64,000 bases of DNA from an uncultured Clostridia bacterium (GTDB lineage: Bacteria; Bacillota; Clostridia; Saccharofermentanales; Saccharofermentanaceae), in assembly GCA_946537885.1 (NCBI GenBank), contig CAMNGC010000003.1:62001-126000 (forward strand). Direction: 5' to 3'. Made by a program: the position numbers and the translations under genes. Shown here piece by piece: positions 51,914-60,067 of the stretch. Positions within the stretch are counted from its first letter, which is position 1, and each line of letters begins with the position of its first letter. The notes under the pieces were generated by a model, which ran no database searches, had not been told where the DNA came from, and worked only from the letters and a program-made list of their open reading frames with translations.

Positions 51914-52333
51914 TCAGTAATCCTTAAGGTAAATCCCAATGGAGATGATACAGTAGCTGTATTCCCTCTTCTCATCTTCCGGGTTATACCTTCCGCGCCC
52001 TCTCTTCTCGATATTAGATACCCTGGCGATAAGAAGCTTGCCCGCATCCATCAGCCTCGCAAAGATCACCGTATCCTTCTCCGGTATATATCCGATCTTA
52101 TCTCCACCGGCATCCATCACGGCTATGGCACTCTCCTCGAATTTATTAACCTCACGCCGCAGCGAGAGTTCCGTCCCGACAGTCAGCCTGTCGATGGCCT
52201 CTCTGTTGTTATTGACCGCTGTATTGGCGATATATGTATCGAAAAGATGTATGTCGCTTATCAGAGGTTTGAGCAACTCCGCATGATTTAATGCCAGCTG
52301 ATCATCCTGTTTTATCATCAGATCTTTATCCAT
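51914..52333 (-). CDS. HIRAN-domain protein
   Basis: 139 aa (134 if it starts at the ATG at 52318, which overlaps the J-domain stop as TGATG). 'TVGTELSLRREVNKFEESAIAVMDAGGDKIGYIPEKDTVIFARLMDAGKLLIARV' spread over residues about 50-105 matches the HIRAN fold, which in eukaryotic HLTF binds 3' DNA ends. It is encoded as a stand-alone domain at the end of a three-gene operon. The biological role of bacterial stand-alone HIRAN proteins is not settled; a DNA-repair or defence link is inferred from family only. Confidence 0.8.
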   Translation of the reverse strand: MDKDLMIKQDDQLALNHAELLKPLISDIHLFDTYIANTAVNNNREAIDRLTVGTELSLRREVNKFEESAIAVMDAGGDKIGYIPEKDTVIFARLMDAGKLLIARVSNIEKRGRGRYNPEDEKREYSYCIISIGIYLKDY

Positions 52334-53148
52334 TTAAGCGTATCTCCCCCTATGATCTTGTAATTCGTCAAAACCTTATCGAGCTCCTCACTATACTTAC
52401 GATATGTCTCCTTCTCCTTAGTTAGCATCTCACGGTGTTCTTTGACGCTCTCTTCATCATGAAGCACGAGTCTGTAGCTGTATGGCTCTGTATGAATGAT
52501 CGTATCGATCTCATCTTCTACATGTTTAATATTACGCTCCAACTCTTCAGGCGTCAGCGGATCAATACTCTGTCCCTCTGTATTGCCCTTCTTCTCAAGA
52601 GCATCATCGATCAATAGCTTCAACTCTTTGATCCGGTCGAGATCAAAAAGCTCATAGGCCTCTTTGAGCATATGCCAATATGGTCGGAAATAGGGATCCG
52701 GATTAATATCCGGATGTATCTTCCTTGCAAGCTCACGATAGATCTTACGCACCTGCCTTGCGACAGAGAATTCAACCGTCAAGCTCTCAGAACACTTCTT
52801 GTTATCTTCTATCATCTTCATAAGCTGCTCGCGATAATCATTCATGCACTTGTTGAGATAGTTCTGCAGCGCATCGCCGCTTATATCCGCCCCGCCTGAA
52901 TTGATTACGGTCTGGCAGTATGCGATAGCCTTCTTCTTGGATATACACTCGATCTTATATGCCAATATCTCTGCATTTATATCTCCGAAGGTAGCCACAT
53001 AACTGATACGGGCGTCAGAAGCCTCCTTCGACAGTTCTTCACGTTGGATAATACAGCTCTTATAATAGTCAAGCCTTTTCTGATCTAAAGCTCCTGTATT
53101 ACAATCTCTGCTCACGGATAATCCGTTTACCGTCATCTCATCCGACAT
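52318..53148 (-). CDS. J-domain (DnaJ-like) protein with coiled-coil C-terminus
   Basis: 276 aa from ATG 53148 (MSDEMTVNG), preceded by AAGGTG six bases upstream; a GTG three codons earlier is less likely. The J-domain lies in the middle of the protein (residues about 135-185) and keeps the HPD triad in 'LARKIHPDINPDP'. Long helices surround it and the C-terminus looks coiled ('EHREMLTKEKETYRKYSEELDKVL'). J-domain proteins recruit Hsp70; there is no Hsp70 gene here. It is tightly packed between the Sel1 and HIRAN genes. Confidence 0.8.
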   Translation of the reverse strand: MSDEMTVNGLSVSRDCNTGALDQKRLDYYKSCIIQREELSKEASDARISYVATFGDINAEILAYKIECISKKKAIAYCQTVINSGGADISGDALQNYLNKCMNDYREQLMKMIEDNKKCSESLTVEFSVARQVRKIYRELARKIHPDINPDPYFRPYWHMLKEAYELFDLDRIKELKLLIDDALEKKGNTEGQSIDPLTPEELERNIKHVEDEIDTIIHTEPYSYRLVLHDEESVKEHREMLTKEKETYRKYSEELDKVLTNYKIIGGDTLKWIKI

Positions 53149-53158
53149 ACTGATCACC

Positions 53159-54034
53159 TTATTCTTTCTGCCTTACTTCGATATCCCGGGCATGAGCCGT
53201 GATCCTCTCCCCCGTCACCGTCGCCTTCTTGAAGAAATCATCCGTATTCCTGAACCACTTGTCGCCGAATCTTATAATGCACTCGCCATCTTCCATAAGC
53301 GACTCGACCTCAGTCTCACCATCATATATAAGCACACCCTTCCACGGCTTTGTCAGGAGATAATAAAGATCATATATGTCAAGATCATCAGGGTTAGGTT
53401 CGATAAGCTTATAGAGATCTCCGATCAGCCACTTCATCACGTTAAGATCACCCCAAAAAGCATTCCACTCAAGAGAATCAGTAAGATTTCTCCGGGCTAT
53501 CCGGAAAGCCTTGATCGCTTCATCGTTCTTGCCTTCTTCCATCATCATTCTGGCATACCTGGTCAGTATATCGCTTACCGGTCCTCTTCTGAAACCGTTT
53601 CTCTCTATGACTGTGTACAGTCTTCTTATGATCCTCTTATATTCTTCATAGTTCTTCTCTACAGAGTAGCCGTTCTTGTACATATCAGCTACCTTATAAG
53701 CAGATACAAGATCCCCGCGCTTCATGGCTTTGGAATAATACATAAAGGCTTTATCGTAATCCTTTTGACCCGTCCTGCCGTAATACCAGATGTAACCAAG
53801 GCAGGTATATGCAGAAGTATTGTCCCTGTCGGCTGCCATCTCATAATACTTAAGGGCAAGGTCATAATTCTTGATCTCGTAGTAGTAACCTCCGAGCTCC
53901 ATCATATAACCAGTATCCCCTGTCTTCTCGATCAGGAAAGAAAGCGCATCCGTGTAGAGGAAGATCTCCTCCTCCGTAGGGGACGGAATATCTCTTATCT
54001 GTCTTACTATCTTCTCAGCTTCAAGTCTGTCCAT
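53159..54034 (-). CDS. Sel1/TPR-repeat protein
   Basis: 291 aa. At least three helical repeats are readable ('YMMELGGYYYEIKNYDLALKYYEMAADRDN', 'AYTCLGYIWYYGRTGQKDYDKAFMYYSKAMKRGD' and 'SAYKVADMYKNGYSVEKNYEEYKR', each shown in part), typical of Sel1-like protein-interaction scaffolds. The C-terminal third has no known motif. ATG 54034 has AAGGAG upstream. It is the first gene of the Sel1-J-HIRAN operon; the next gene starts within about ten bases. Confidence 0.82.
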   Translation of the reverse strand: MDRLEAEKIVRQIRDIPSPTEEEIFLYTDALSFLIEKTGDTGYMMELGGYYYEIKNYDLALKYYEMAADRDNTSAYTCLGYIWYYGRTGQKDYDKAFMYYSKAMKRGDLVSAYKVADMYKNGYSVEKNYEEYKRIIRRLYTVIERNGFRRGPVSDILTRYARMMMEEGKNDEAIKAFRIARRNLTDSLEWNAFWGDLNVMKWLIGDLYKLIEPNPDDLDIYDLYYLLTKPWKGVLIYDGETEVESLMEDGECIIRFGDKWFRNTDDFFKKATVTGERITAHARDIEVRQKE

Positions 54035-54162
54035 ATAGCCTTTCTCCTTGAGAATTGATGATGCCTCTGTAGCTGTACACTTTTATTATACTCGTCTGAG
54101 AGGGGAATAATGGGACAGGAATCGACAGATGTGAGAGCGTTAAATGAGGTTGAATAATAAGC

Positions 54163-54196
54163 GAAAAAAAGACCGCCTGTCACTTGACAGACGGTC
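54163..54196 (-). terminator. Terminator of pgi
   Basis: On the minus strand GACCG-CTGTC and GACAG-CGGTC type arms (11 bp with one mismatch) around a four-base loop are followed by seven U. It lies 28 bases past the pgi stop and upstream of the Sel1 gene. Confidence 0.85.
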
Positions 54197-54223
54197 CGGA
54201 TCATATCAATTTATCAGAAATGA

Positions 54224-55573
54224 TTATTTGTTCAGTCTTGCCTCGAGAGCAGCCTTCTGATCTTCGTAGCCGGGCTTGCCCAGGAGAGCGAACATGTTCT
54301 TCTTGTAAGCTTCAACACCGGGCTGGTTGAAGGGGTTAACTGCGAGGAGATAACCGGAGATGCCGCATGCCTTCTCAAAGAAGTAGATGAGCTCACCGAG
54401 ATCGTAAGCTGTCTGCTCAGCCATATGGATCTCCATGTTAGGAACCCTGCCGTCAACATGAGCGAGGACTGTACCCTGCATTGCCTTCTTGTTAACTTCA
54501 TTCATATCCATGCCGGAAAGGAAGTTAAGACCGTCAAGGTTAGCAGGATCGTTCGGGATCTCGAAAGTCTTACGAGGCTTATCGATCGCGACAACAGTCT
54601 CGAACATGATCCTTGCGCCGTCCTGGATGAACTGGCCCATGGAGTGCAGATCTGTTGTGTTATCAACACCTGCAGGGAAGATACCGCGGAGATCCTTACC
54701 TTCAGACTCGCCGTAGAGCTGCTTCCACCACTCTGTCATATAGTGGAAAGAAGGCTCGTAGTTTACCATGATCTCAGTGGAATAACCGGATCTTAAGAGG
54801 CAGTTACGAACTGCAGCATACTGGTAGCAGGGGTTCTCGGACATGGGCATCTTCTTATATGCCTTCTGCGCATCCCTTGCGCCTCTCATCAGTTCTCTGA
54901 TATCAACACCGGATACGGCGATAGGCAGGAGACCAACGGCTGTAAGAACGGAGAATCTTCCTCCGACATCATCAGGCACTACGAAAGTCTCATAGCCCTC
55001 TTCATCAGCCAGGCCCTTAAGAGCTCCTCTGGCCTTATCTGTAGTAGCGTAGATACGATTCTTAGCCTCTTCCTTGCCGTACTTATTCTCCATATAAGCG
55101 CGCAGGATCCTGAAAGCGATAGCGGGCTCTGTTGTAGTACCGGACTTGGAAATGATGTTAAGGGATACATTCTTGCCCTCGATGACCTCCATAAGATCAG
55201 CAAGGTAAGAAGCGCTGATGGAGTTGCCGCAGAAAAGGATCAGAGGTGCCTTGCGCTGCTTCTTTGTGAGGGCATTGGCGAAAGAGTGATTCAGCATCTC
55301 GATAACAGCTCTTGCGCCGAGGTAAGATCCGCCGATACCGATAACTACGAGCACGTCGGAATCTCTCCTGATCTTGGCAGCAGCCTTACGGATCCTTGAG
55401 AACTCTTCCTTGTCATAAGCTGTAGGCAGATCGAGCCAGCCGAGGAAGTCGTTACCGGGGCCGTTCTTCTTATGAAGCATATCGTGAGCTGCCTTTACCT
55501 GGGGTTCCATTCTCTTAACGGCTTCTTCACCGCCGATAAAAGGAAGGACATTTGAATAATCAAGTGTAATCAT
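54224..55573 (-). CDS. pgi: Glucose-6-phosphate isomerase
   Basis: 449 aa, the length of the Gram-positive PGI type. '[19 protein letters not shown]', '[17 protein letters not shown]' (sugar phosphate-binding SKSGTTxE) and '[18 protein letters not shown]' are diagnostic; the catalytic Glu/His/Lys region '[14 protein letters not shown]' is near the C-terminus. It interconverts glucose 6-phosphate and fructose 6-phosphate. AAGGAG precedes the ATG. It appears to be a single-gene transcript. Confidence 0.97.
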   Translation of the reverse strand: MITLDYSNVLPFIGGEEAVKRMEPQVKAAHDMLHKKNGPGNDFLGWLDLPTAYDKEEFSRIRKAAAKIRRDSDVLVVIGIGGSYLGARAVIEMLNHSFANALTKKQRKAPLILFCGNSISASYLADLMEVIEGKNVSLNIISKSGTTTEPAIAFRILRAYMENKYGKEEAKNRIYATTDKARGALKGLADEEGYETFVVPDDVGGRFSVLTAVGLLPIAVSGVDIRELMRGARDAQKAYKKMPMSENPCYQYAAVRNCLLRSGYSTEIMVNYEPSFHYMTEWWKQLYGESEGKDLRGIFPAGVDNTTDLHSMGQFIQDGARIMFETVVAIDKPRKTFEIPNDPANLDGLNFLSGMDMNEVNKKAMQGTVLAHVDGRVPNMEIHMAEQTAYDLGELIYFFEKACGISGYLLAVNPFNQPGVEAYKKNMFALLGKPGYEDQKAALEARLNK

Positions 55574-55721
55574 TATGATTTCTCCTTGTCTTAGATTTTC
55601 ATAAACCGCTTAAGAGTATAACACCGCAGGGGGCGATTTGTCCGTAAAAATTACGCATAAATCGTGTTTTTCGTATATAATTTACAAGATAGATATATTT
55701 TTTGTTCGAAAAGGAGCATCC

Positions 55722-56279
55722 ATGAACGATATTTCGCCGGCAACGATCAAGATCCACATCCTCTATCTGGTAAGCCGAGCCCCGGGCGTCAGCTATCAGA
55801 TGCTCATGGACAAATGCCTGGAATCTCTTTATATGGATTTTTTCTCCTTCTCCCAGGCCTACACAGAACTCATATCGGGCAATCTGATGGATAAGACCAT
55901 CGTCGATACAGGCACGGATGAGGTAGTGGGCAATAACGAGACCATAACGATCACCCGCGGAGGCCTTGCGATCCTGGAAGCAGCACTGCCCTCCATCAAG
56001 CCTCAGATCAATGACTATCTTAAGCGCGCCGCGGCCGAGCTCTCCGAGAAAGTCAGACAGCTCAATGCGGTGAAGGCTATAGTAAGCGACGGCAATGTTG
56101 CGATCCTGACTGACAACTCCGGCGAATCGGGAATATCAGACGAGATAAGGATCAGCATCACATGCAAAGACAAGGCCGCGGCGGAAGCACTCTGCCGCGG
56201 GTGGAGGGCCGGCGGGAGCAAGGCTGCCGGCGAGATCTTTTCGATGATCATGAACAACGGAGATAAGACTAATGACTAA
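55722..56279 (+). CDS. DUF4364 family protein (winged-helix-like)
   Basis: 185 aa from ATG 55722 (MNDISPATIKIHIL), with AAAAGGAG six bases upstream; the frame is open 28 codons upstream but without a site. 'ILYLVSRAPGVSYQMLMDKCLESLYMDFF' is the conserved N-terminal block of this Clostridia-type family, whose members look like small winged-helix regulators. A TATAAT lies at 55676-55681 but its -35 is poor. It overlaps the following DHH gene by eight bases. Function unknown. Confidence 0.85.
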   Translation: MNDISPATIKIHILYLVSRAPGVSYQMLMDKCLESLYMDFFSFSQAYTELISGNLMDKTIVDTGTDEVVGNNETITITRGGLAILEAALPSIKPQINDYLKRAAAELSEKVRQLNAVKAIVSDGNVAILTDNSGESGISDEIRISITCKDKAAAEALCRGWRAGGSKAAGEIFSMIMNNGDKTND

Positions 56280-57243
56280 GCTTGATGAACTTATCGGGCT
56301 ATTGGGAGAAGGTCGTGTCGTTATACAGACACACAATTTCCCCGACCCGGATGCCATCGCCAGCGCTTTCGGACTGCAGTATCTTCTTCACGTAAAAGGG
56401 ATAGAGGCTGATATCGTCTATTGCGGCAAATTCGATAAGGTAACATTGCAGCAGATGGTGGACGAACTCGGGATCGTGATAATAAACAGCGAGGACTACG
56501 ACAGCCGCGCCGATGATCAGGTTATTAATATTGACGGTCAGAAGAACAATGCCAACTTTACGGATATAACCGGATATGAGATAGCCTGCATCGATCATCA
56601 CCCCTGGGTCACGAACTACGAATACCAATTCGTGGATCACAGGATATTAGGGGCCTGCGCGACTATAATTACAGGGTATTTTCGAGACAACAATATCGAG
56701 CTGCCCAAGAATGTAGCTTCTGCCCTTCTTTATGCCATTAAGGTGGACACTCAGAATTTCACACGCGGCGTGACCGATGCCGACATTATGGCATTCTCCG
56801 AGCTAAATAACACTGCCGACCACAAGCTGATGCTTCATCTTGACAGCAACGACTTGGAGATCAACGATCTTCGTGCCTACGGAGCCGCGATAAATAATAT
56901 TCATGTTATCGGTCAGATCGGCTTCGTCCATATCCCTTTCGACTGCCCGGACAGACTGATCGCCCTTGTATCGAACTTCATCCTGTCTCTTAACAGCGTC
57001 GATCTGTCTGTAGTTTACGCTGAGAGAGGCGGCGGGCTTAAGTTCTCACTCCGCTCCGAGATCGAGGGCTTCAGGTGCGGCGACTGGGTACATAAAGCGC
57101 TGGAGGGCATCGGAGACGGCGGCGGCCATCCCACCATGGCAGGCGGGATCATTTTCCCGGAAAGGCTTTCGATGCTTGGTCCCGACCCGGATCCGATTAT
57201 CCGCGAGAGGTTCCTGGCAAGCGTAAATGAGTTCAGGCCCTAG
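56272..57243 (+). CDS. DHH-family phosphoesterase
   Basis: 323 aa. 'QTHNFPDPDAIASAFGLQYLL' is the DHH motif I (with DxD in PDPDA), 'CIDHHP' is the DHH motif proper and 'GDGGGHPTMAGG' the DHHA1 nucleotide-binding loop. Similar proteins act as nanoRNases or c-di-AMP/pApA phosphodiesterases, but this short form cannot be placed further by eye. The start overlaps the DUF4364 end; the ribosome binding site CGGAGA lies inside that gene, so they are likely co-translated. Confidence 0.9.
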   Translation: MTKLDELIGLLGEGRVVIQTHNFPDPDAIASAFGLQYLLHVKGIEADIVYCGKFDKVTLQQMVDELGIVIINSEDYDSRADDQVINIDGQKNNANFTDITGYEIACIDHHPWVTNYEYQFVDHRILGACATIITGYFRDNNIELPKNVASALLYAIKVDTQNFTRGVTDADIMAFSELNNTADHKLMLHLDSNDLEINDLRAYGAAINNIHVIGQIGFVHIPFDCPDRLIALVSNFILSLNSVDLSVVYAERGGGLKFSLRSEIEGFRCGDWVHKALEGIGDGGGHPTMAGGIIFPERLSMLGPDPDPIIRERFLASVNEFRP

Positions 57244-57302
57244 GGCCGTGCTAAGATTATCCGGCAGTTGGTTATGCTTTTATTGATGCCTCGCCGGGAT
57301 TA

Positions 57303-57383
57303 AGCAAAACCTTAAGCAACATGGTGAAGCTTTATTTGAAAAACCGCTACTTTTAAGCAAAAGCTTAAGCAACGTGCTTAAGC
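57303..57383 (-). repeat. Repeat family B, tandem copies 3 and 4
   Basis: A perfect palindrome is at 57363-57383 (arms GCTTAAGCA and TGCTTAAGC around ACG as read on the plus strand, the reverse complement orientation of copies at 12.6 and 40.0 kb). A degenerate copy lies at 57310-57330, exactly 53 bp away, with matching flanks. A further partial flank (CTTTTAAGC) follows near 57404. It lies in the 354-bp gap between the convergent DHH and obgE operons; apart from a terminator nothing else was seen there. Confidence 0.8.
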
Positions 57384-57428
57384 CTTCATTTAATAACCGC
57401 CACTTTTAAGCCCCCAAAAAAAGCGCAT

Positions 57429-57456
57429 AAAAAGAACCGCTTATCTGAGCGGCTCT
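57429..57456 (-). terminator. Terminator downstream of obgE
   Basis: On the minus strand AGAGCCGCU pairs with AGCGGUUCU (nine pairs, one G-U) around CAGAUA and is followed by a U-run. It lies about 140 bases past the obgE stop, in the convergent gap. Confidence 0.75.
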
Positions 57457-57597
57457 CCTTAACAAACTCAACTATAGGATTCAGTAATATCTTATTGACC
57501 TAAGTATATCTGAAATGTGTGGAGTAATTGTGTTGTTTTATGAACAAACTGTAAATTCAAATAACATTTAACTTTACAATAAGATTACACCACTCTG

Positions 57598-58875
57598 TTA
57601 CTCAACATAATCAAACTCAAGATCACCGATCCTTACGGTATCGCCTTCCTGAATCCCTGCCTCTTTAAGGGCATCAATTACACCCGCATTGATCATTGAG
57701 CGCTGGAAATAAGACAAAGAATCCGGATCCGAGAAATTGGTTGACTCCATTACGACCTTCGCCCATGTACCGGTTATCTCGAAGACATTTTCCTCGTCGA
57801 TCTCTATCTTGAACTGATCTTCCTTCTCAAACTTATAGATCTTCTCATCTTCCTCGATCTTATCGTGCAAAACTACCGGCGGCAGCTTAGTCACAAGCTC
57901 CGTGATCTTATCCGTCAGCTCCTTAAGGCCTATACGACTGGCAGCAGATATAACATAAACATCCTCGTAGCCCTGTGCTTTGACTTCCTCAACGAAAAGA
58001 TCGATCTCCTCCTGACTTGCCGCATCACACTTATTAGCGACCACCACCTGAGGTCTCTTCCCCAGCTCCTCGTTGAACTGAATCAGCTCATCATTTATGG
58101 AGTTGAAGTCGTCGATAGGGTCACGTCCGTCCGTAGCCGATACATCAACCACATGGACCAGAAGTCTTGTCCTCTCGATATGACGCAGAAAATCGTGCCC
58201 CATGCCTGCCCCCTGATGGGCGTTTTCGATAATGCCGGGAATATCAGCTATGACATAAGAGATATCGTAGTTCTGAACGACACCCAACACCGGCTCGATA
58301 GTGGTAAAAGGATAATCGGCGATCTTCGGTTTTGCCGCAGTCATAACAGAGAGCAGAGTGGACTTGCCTGCATTGGGATAGCCTACGAGTCCGACATCAG
58401 CGATCAGTTTCAACTCGATCTGAAGTTCCTTCTCCTCTCCGGGGATGCCTGCCCGGGCGAACCTTGGCGCTTGTCGTACCGCATTGGCGTAATGCATATT
58501 ACCTGCTCCGCCCTTGCCGCCTTTGGCGATAACTACACGCTCTTTATCCTCTGTCAGGTCAGCCAGCAGTTTTCCGCTGTTGGCGTCCTTAATAATAGTT
58601 CCGACCGGAACTCCGATAACGAGATCTTCGCCGCCTCTCCCGTACATCTTACGGTTCATCCCCTTAGCTCCGTCGGCTGCTACAAACTTGTGTTTGAACC
58701 TGAAGTTCTGAAGCGTGGTAAGCCTGGACGATGCAACAAAAACCACATCGCCTCCCTTGCCGCCGTCACCGCCGTCCGGGCCGCCGTTTGTAACGAATTT
58801 CTCGGTGTGAAAAGACACACAGCCGGGGCCGCCATCTCCTGCCTTGACATAGATCTTCGCGTGATCGTAAAACAT
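57598..58875 (-). CDS. obgE: Obg family GTPase (CgtA)
   Basis: 425 aa. The glycine-rich Obg fold ('YVKAGDGGPGCVSFHTEKFVTNGGPDGGDGG') is followed by the G domain: G1 'GYPNAGKSTLLSV', G3 'DIPGIIENAH', G4 'ANKCD'. A C-terminal OCT domain ('VVMESTNFSDPDSLSYFQRSMINAGVIDALKEAG') is present. It functions in 50S assembly and stress control. GAGGAG precedes the ATG. A strong terminator hairpin lies between rpmA and this gene. Confidence 0.97.
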   Translation of the reverse strand: MFYDHAKIYVKAGDGGPGCVSFHTEKFVTNGGPDGGDGGKGGDVVFVASSRLTTLQNFRFKHKFVAADGAKGMNRKMYGRGGEDLVIGVPVGTIIKDANSGKLLADLTEDKERVVIAKGGKGGAGNMHYANAVRQAPRFARAGIPGEEKELQIELKLIADVGLVGYPNAGKSTLLSVMTAAKPKIADYPFTTIEPVLGVVQNYDISYVIADIPGIIENAHQGAGMGHDFLRHIERTRLLVHVVDVSATDGRDPIDDFNSINDELIQFNEELGKRPQVVVANKCDAASQEEIDLFVEEVKAQGYEDVYVISAASRIGLKELTDKITELVTKLPPVVLHDKIEEDEKIYKFEKEDQFKIEIDEENVFEITGTWAKVVMESTNFSDPDSLSYFQRSMINAGVIDALKEAGIQEGDTVRIGDLEFDYVE

Positions 58876-58891
58876 CCTGTTCTCCTCTTAT

Positions 58892-58925
58892 AAAAACAGT
58901 CTGCCGGAGATATTCCGACAGACTG
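58892..58925 (-). terminator. Strong terminator hairpin between rpmA and obgE
   Basis: On the minus strand CAGUCUGUCGGA pairs with UCCGGCAGACUG (12 pairs, one G-U) around a five-base loop, followed by UUUUUAU. It ends a few bases before the obgE ribosome binding site, so obgE probably depends on read-through or attenuation. Confidence 0.85.
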
Positions 58926-58950
58926 ATATCAGCTCATTATCATCGAAAGA

Positions 58951-59232
58951 TTACTCTACAGGATAAACGCTAACCTGCTTCTTAGAGTTACCTACGCGCT
59001 CATACTTTACACGACCGTCGATCTTAGTGTAAAGAGTATCATCGGATCCGATACCGACATTCTTGCCGGGGTGGATCTTAGTGCCGCGCTGTCTTACAAG
59101 GATATTGCCTGCGATTACAAGCTGTCCGTCGCCCTTCTTAGCTCCAAGTCTCTTGGATTCGGAATCACGGCCGTTCTTGGTGGATCCCATACCTTTCTTA
59201 TGAGCAAAGAGCTGTAAATTCATCTTAAGCAT
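58951..59232 (-). CDS. rpmA: 50S ribosomal protein L27 with cleavable N-terminal extension
   Basis: 93 aa. After MLK comes [11 protein letters not shown]: the Bacillota-type extension ending LQLF is cut by Prp so that mature L27 starts AHKKG and reaches the peptidyl-transferase centre. GGAGG is eight bases ahead of the first ATG (59232) and 17 ahead of the second, so the first is chosen. Basic '[20 protein letters not shown]' is typical L27. Confidence 0.97.
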   Translation of the reverse strand: MLKMNLQLFAHKKGMGSTKNGRDSESKRLGAKKGDGQLVIAGNILVRQRGTKIHPGKNVGIGSDDTLYTKIDGRVKYERVGNSKKQVSVYPVE

Positions 59233-59254
59233 AGCTTACACCTCCATGTGTGTC

Positions 59255-59617
59255 TCAATTCTCTTCTGTTACCTTAATGTATACTCTACCGTTATCATTA
59301 ACTGAGGCTGCAAGTGAGATCAACCCCACTTCCACGGTCCTCATGATCGTCTGAGCTGTCCCTGCGCGGTCTCTGTTAGCGTCTGCCGGTACAACGATCT
59401 GGGCAGATACCTTGCCATTACCGTTGTCTTCATTGATCACTGCCGTATCAAGATATCCGCAAATGCTCTCCAGACTGTTAGCTGCCGTATAAAGCAGGAC
59501 CGAAGCGGCTGAACATATGATATCCGTCCCTTCCTCGGCATAACCCGAGTGGCCGTTCATATAGAGCCCTGTAATATTGCGGTCGGAGTCCCTGACGATC
59601 TTAACGGTTATCATCAA
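59255..59617 (-). CDS. prp: Ribosomal-processing cysteine protease Prp
   Basis: 120 aa. 'MNGHSGYAEEGTDIICSAASVLLYTAANSL' (shown here in part: GHSGYA and IICSAAS) carries the catalytic His and Cys. It removes the N-terminal extension of L27, encoded next. The start overlaps the rplU stop by four bases, and two adjacent ATG codons occur at the start. Confidence 0.95.
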   Translation of the reverse strand: MMITVKIVRDSDRNITGLYMNGHSGYAEEGTDIICSAASVLLYTAANSLESICGYLDTAVINEDNGNGKVSAQIVVPADANRDRAGTAQTIMRTVEVGLISLAASVNDNGRVYIKVTEEN

Positions 59618-59916
59618 ACGTTAACCGCTGTGATACGTACACGTGTGTAAGGCTGTCTGTGGCCGTTCTTCCTTCTGTAGCCCTTCTTAGCCTTGTACTT
59701 AAGAACAACTACCTTCTTGTTCTTGCCCTGCTTTACGATCTCACCCGTAACTGTTGCCTTAACGTCGCCGGCCTTGATACCGTCGTCATCGCCAACTGCA
59801 AGGACATCCTCGAAAGTAACTGTGTCGTTGGCCTCACCCTCGATCTTCTCTACAAAGATCTCGTCACCAACAGCGACCTTGTACTGCTTGCCGCCTGTCT
59901 TGATTACTGCGTACAT
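59614..59916 (-). CDS. rplU: 50S ribosomal protein L21
   Basis: 100 aa. 'MYAVIKTGGKQYKVAVGDEIFVEKI' and 'KYKAKKGYRRKNGHRQPYTRVRI' are diagnostic for L21. AGGAGG precedes the ATG. It is the first gene of the rplU-prp-rpmA-obgE transcript and has a leader of about 108 nt that could host an autoregulatory structure. Confidence 0.97.
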   Translation of the reverse strand: MYAVIKTGGKQYKVAVGDEIFVEKIEGEANDTVTFEDVLAVGDDDGIKAGDVKATVTGEIVKQGKNKKVVVLKYKAKKGYRRKNGHRQPYTRVRITAVNV

Positions 59917-60024
59917 GTGTTTTCCTCCTGTTCTTCCAGTCTCGCTGCTTCATCCGAGGCAGTGCTCATTTCTTCTCAAATTCTCGAAAAGACGCACATT
60001 TAAGAGCCCGTCGCATGCGGTCAC
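59917..60024 (-). ncRNA. Candidate L21 leader
   Basis: Between the inferred start near 60024 and rplU lies a 108-nt leader. L21 autogenous leaders are known in Bacillota, and the position is right. I could not confirm the conserved structure by eye. Confidence 0.35.
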
Positions 60025-60030
60025 CCGCCT

Positions 60031-60059
60031 ATACTATCATCAAAGGTCTGAAGTGTCAA
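60031..60059 (-). promoter_or_regulatory. Promoter of the rplU operon
   Basis: On the minus strand TTGACA (60054-60059) and TAGTAT (60031-60036) are exactly 17 bp apart. It lies in the gap after the upstream membrane-protein gene, which has its stop at 60068. Confidence 0.75.
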
Positions 60060-60067
60060 AGGGTATT

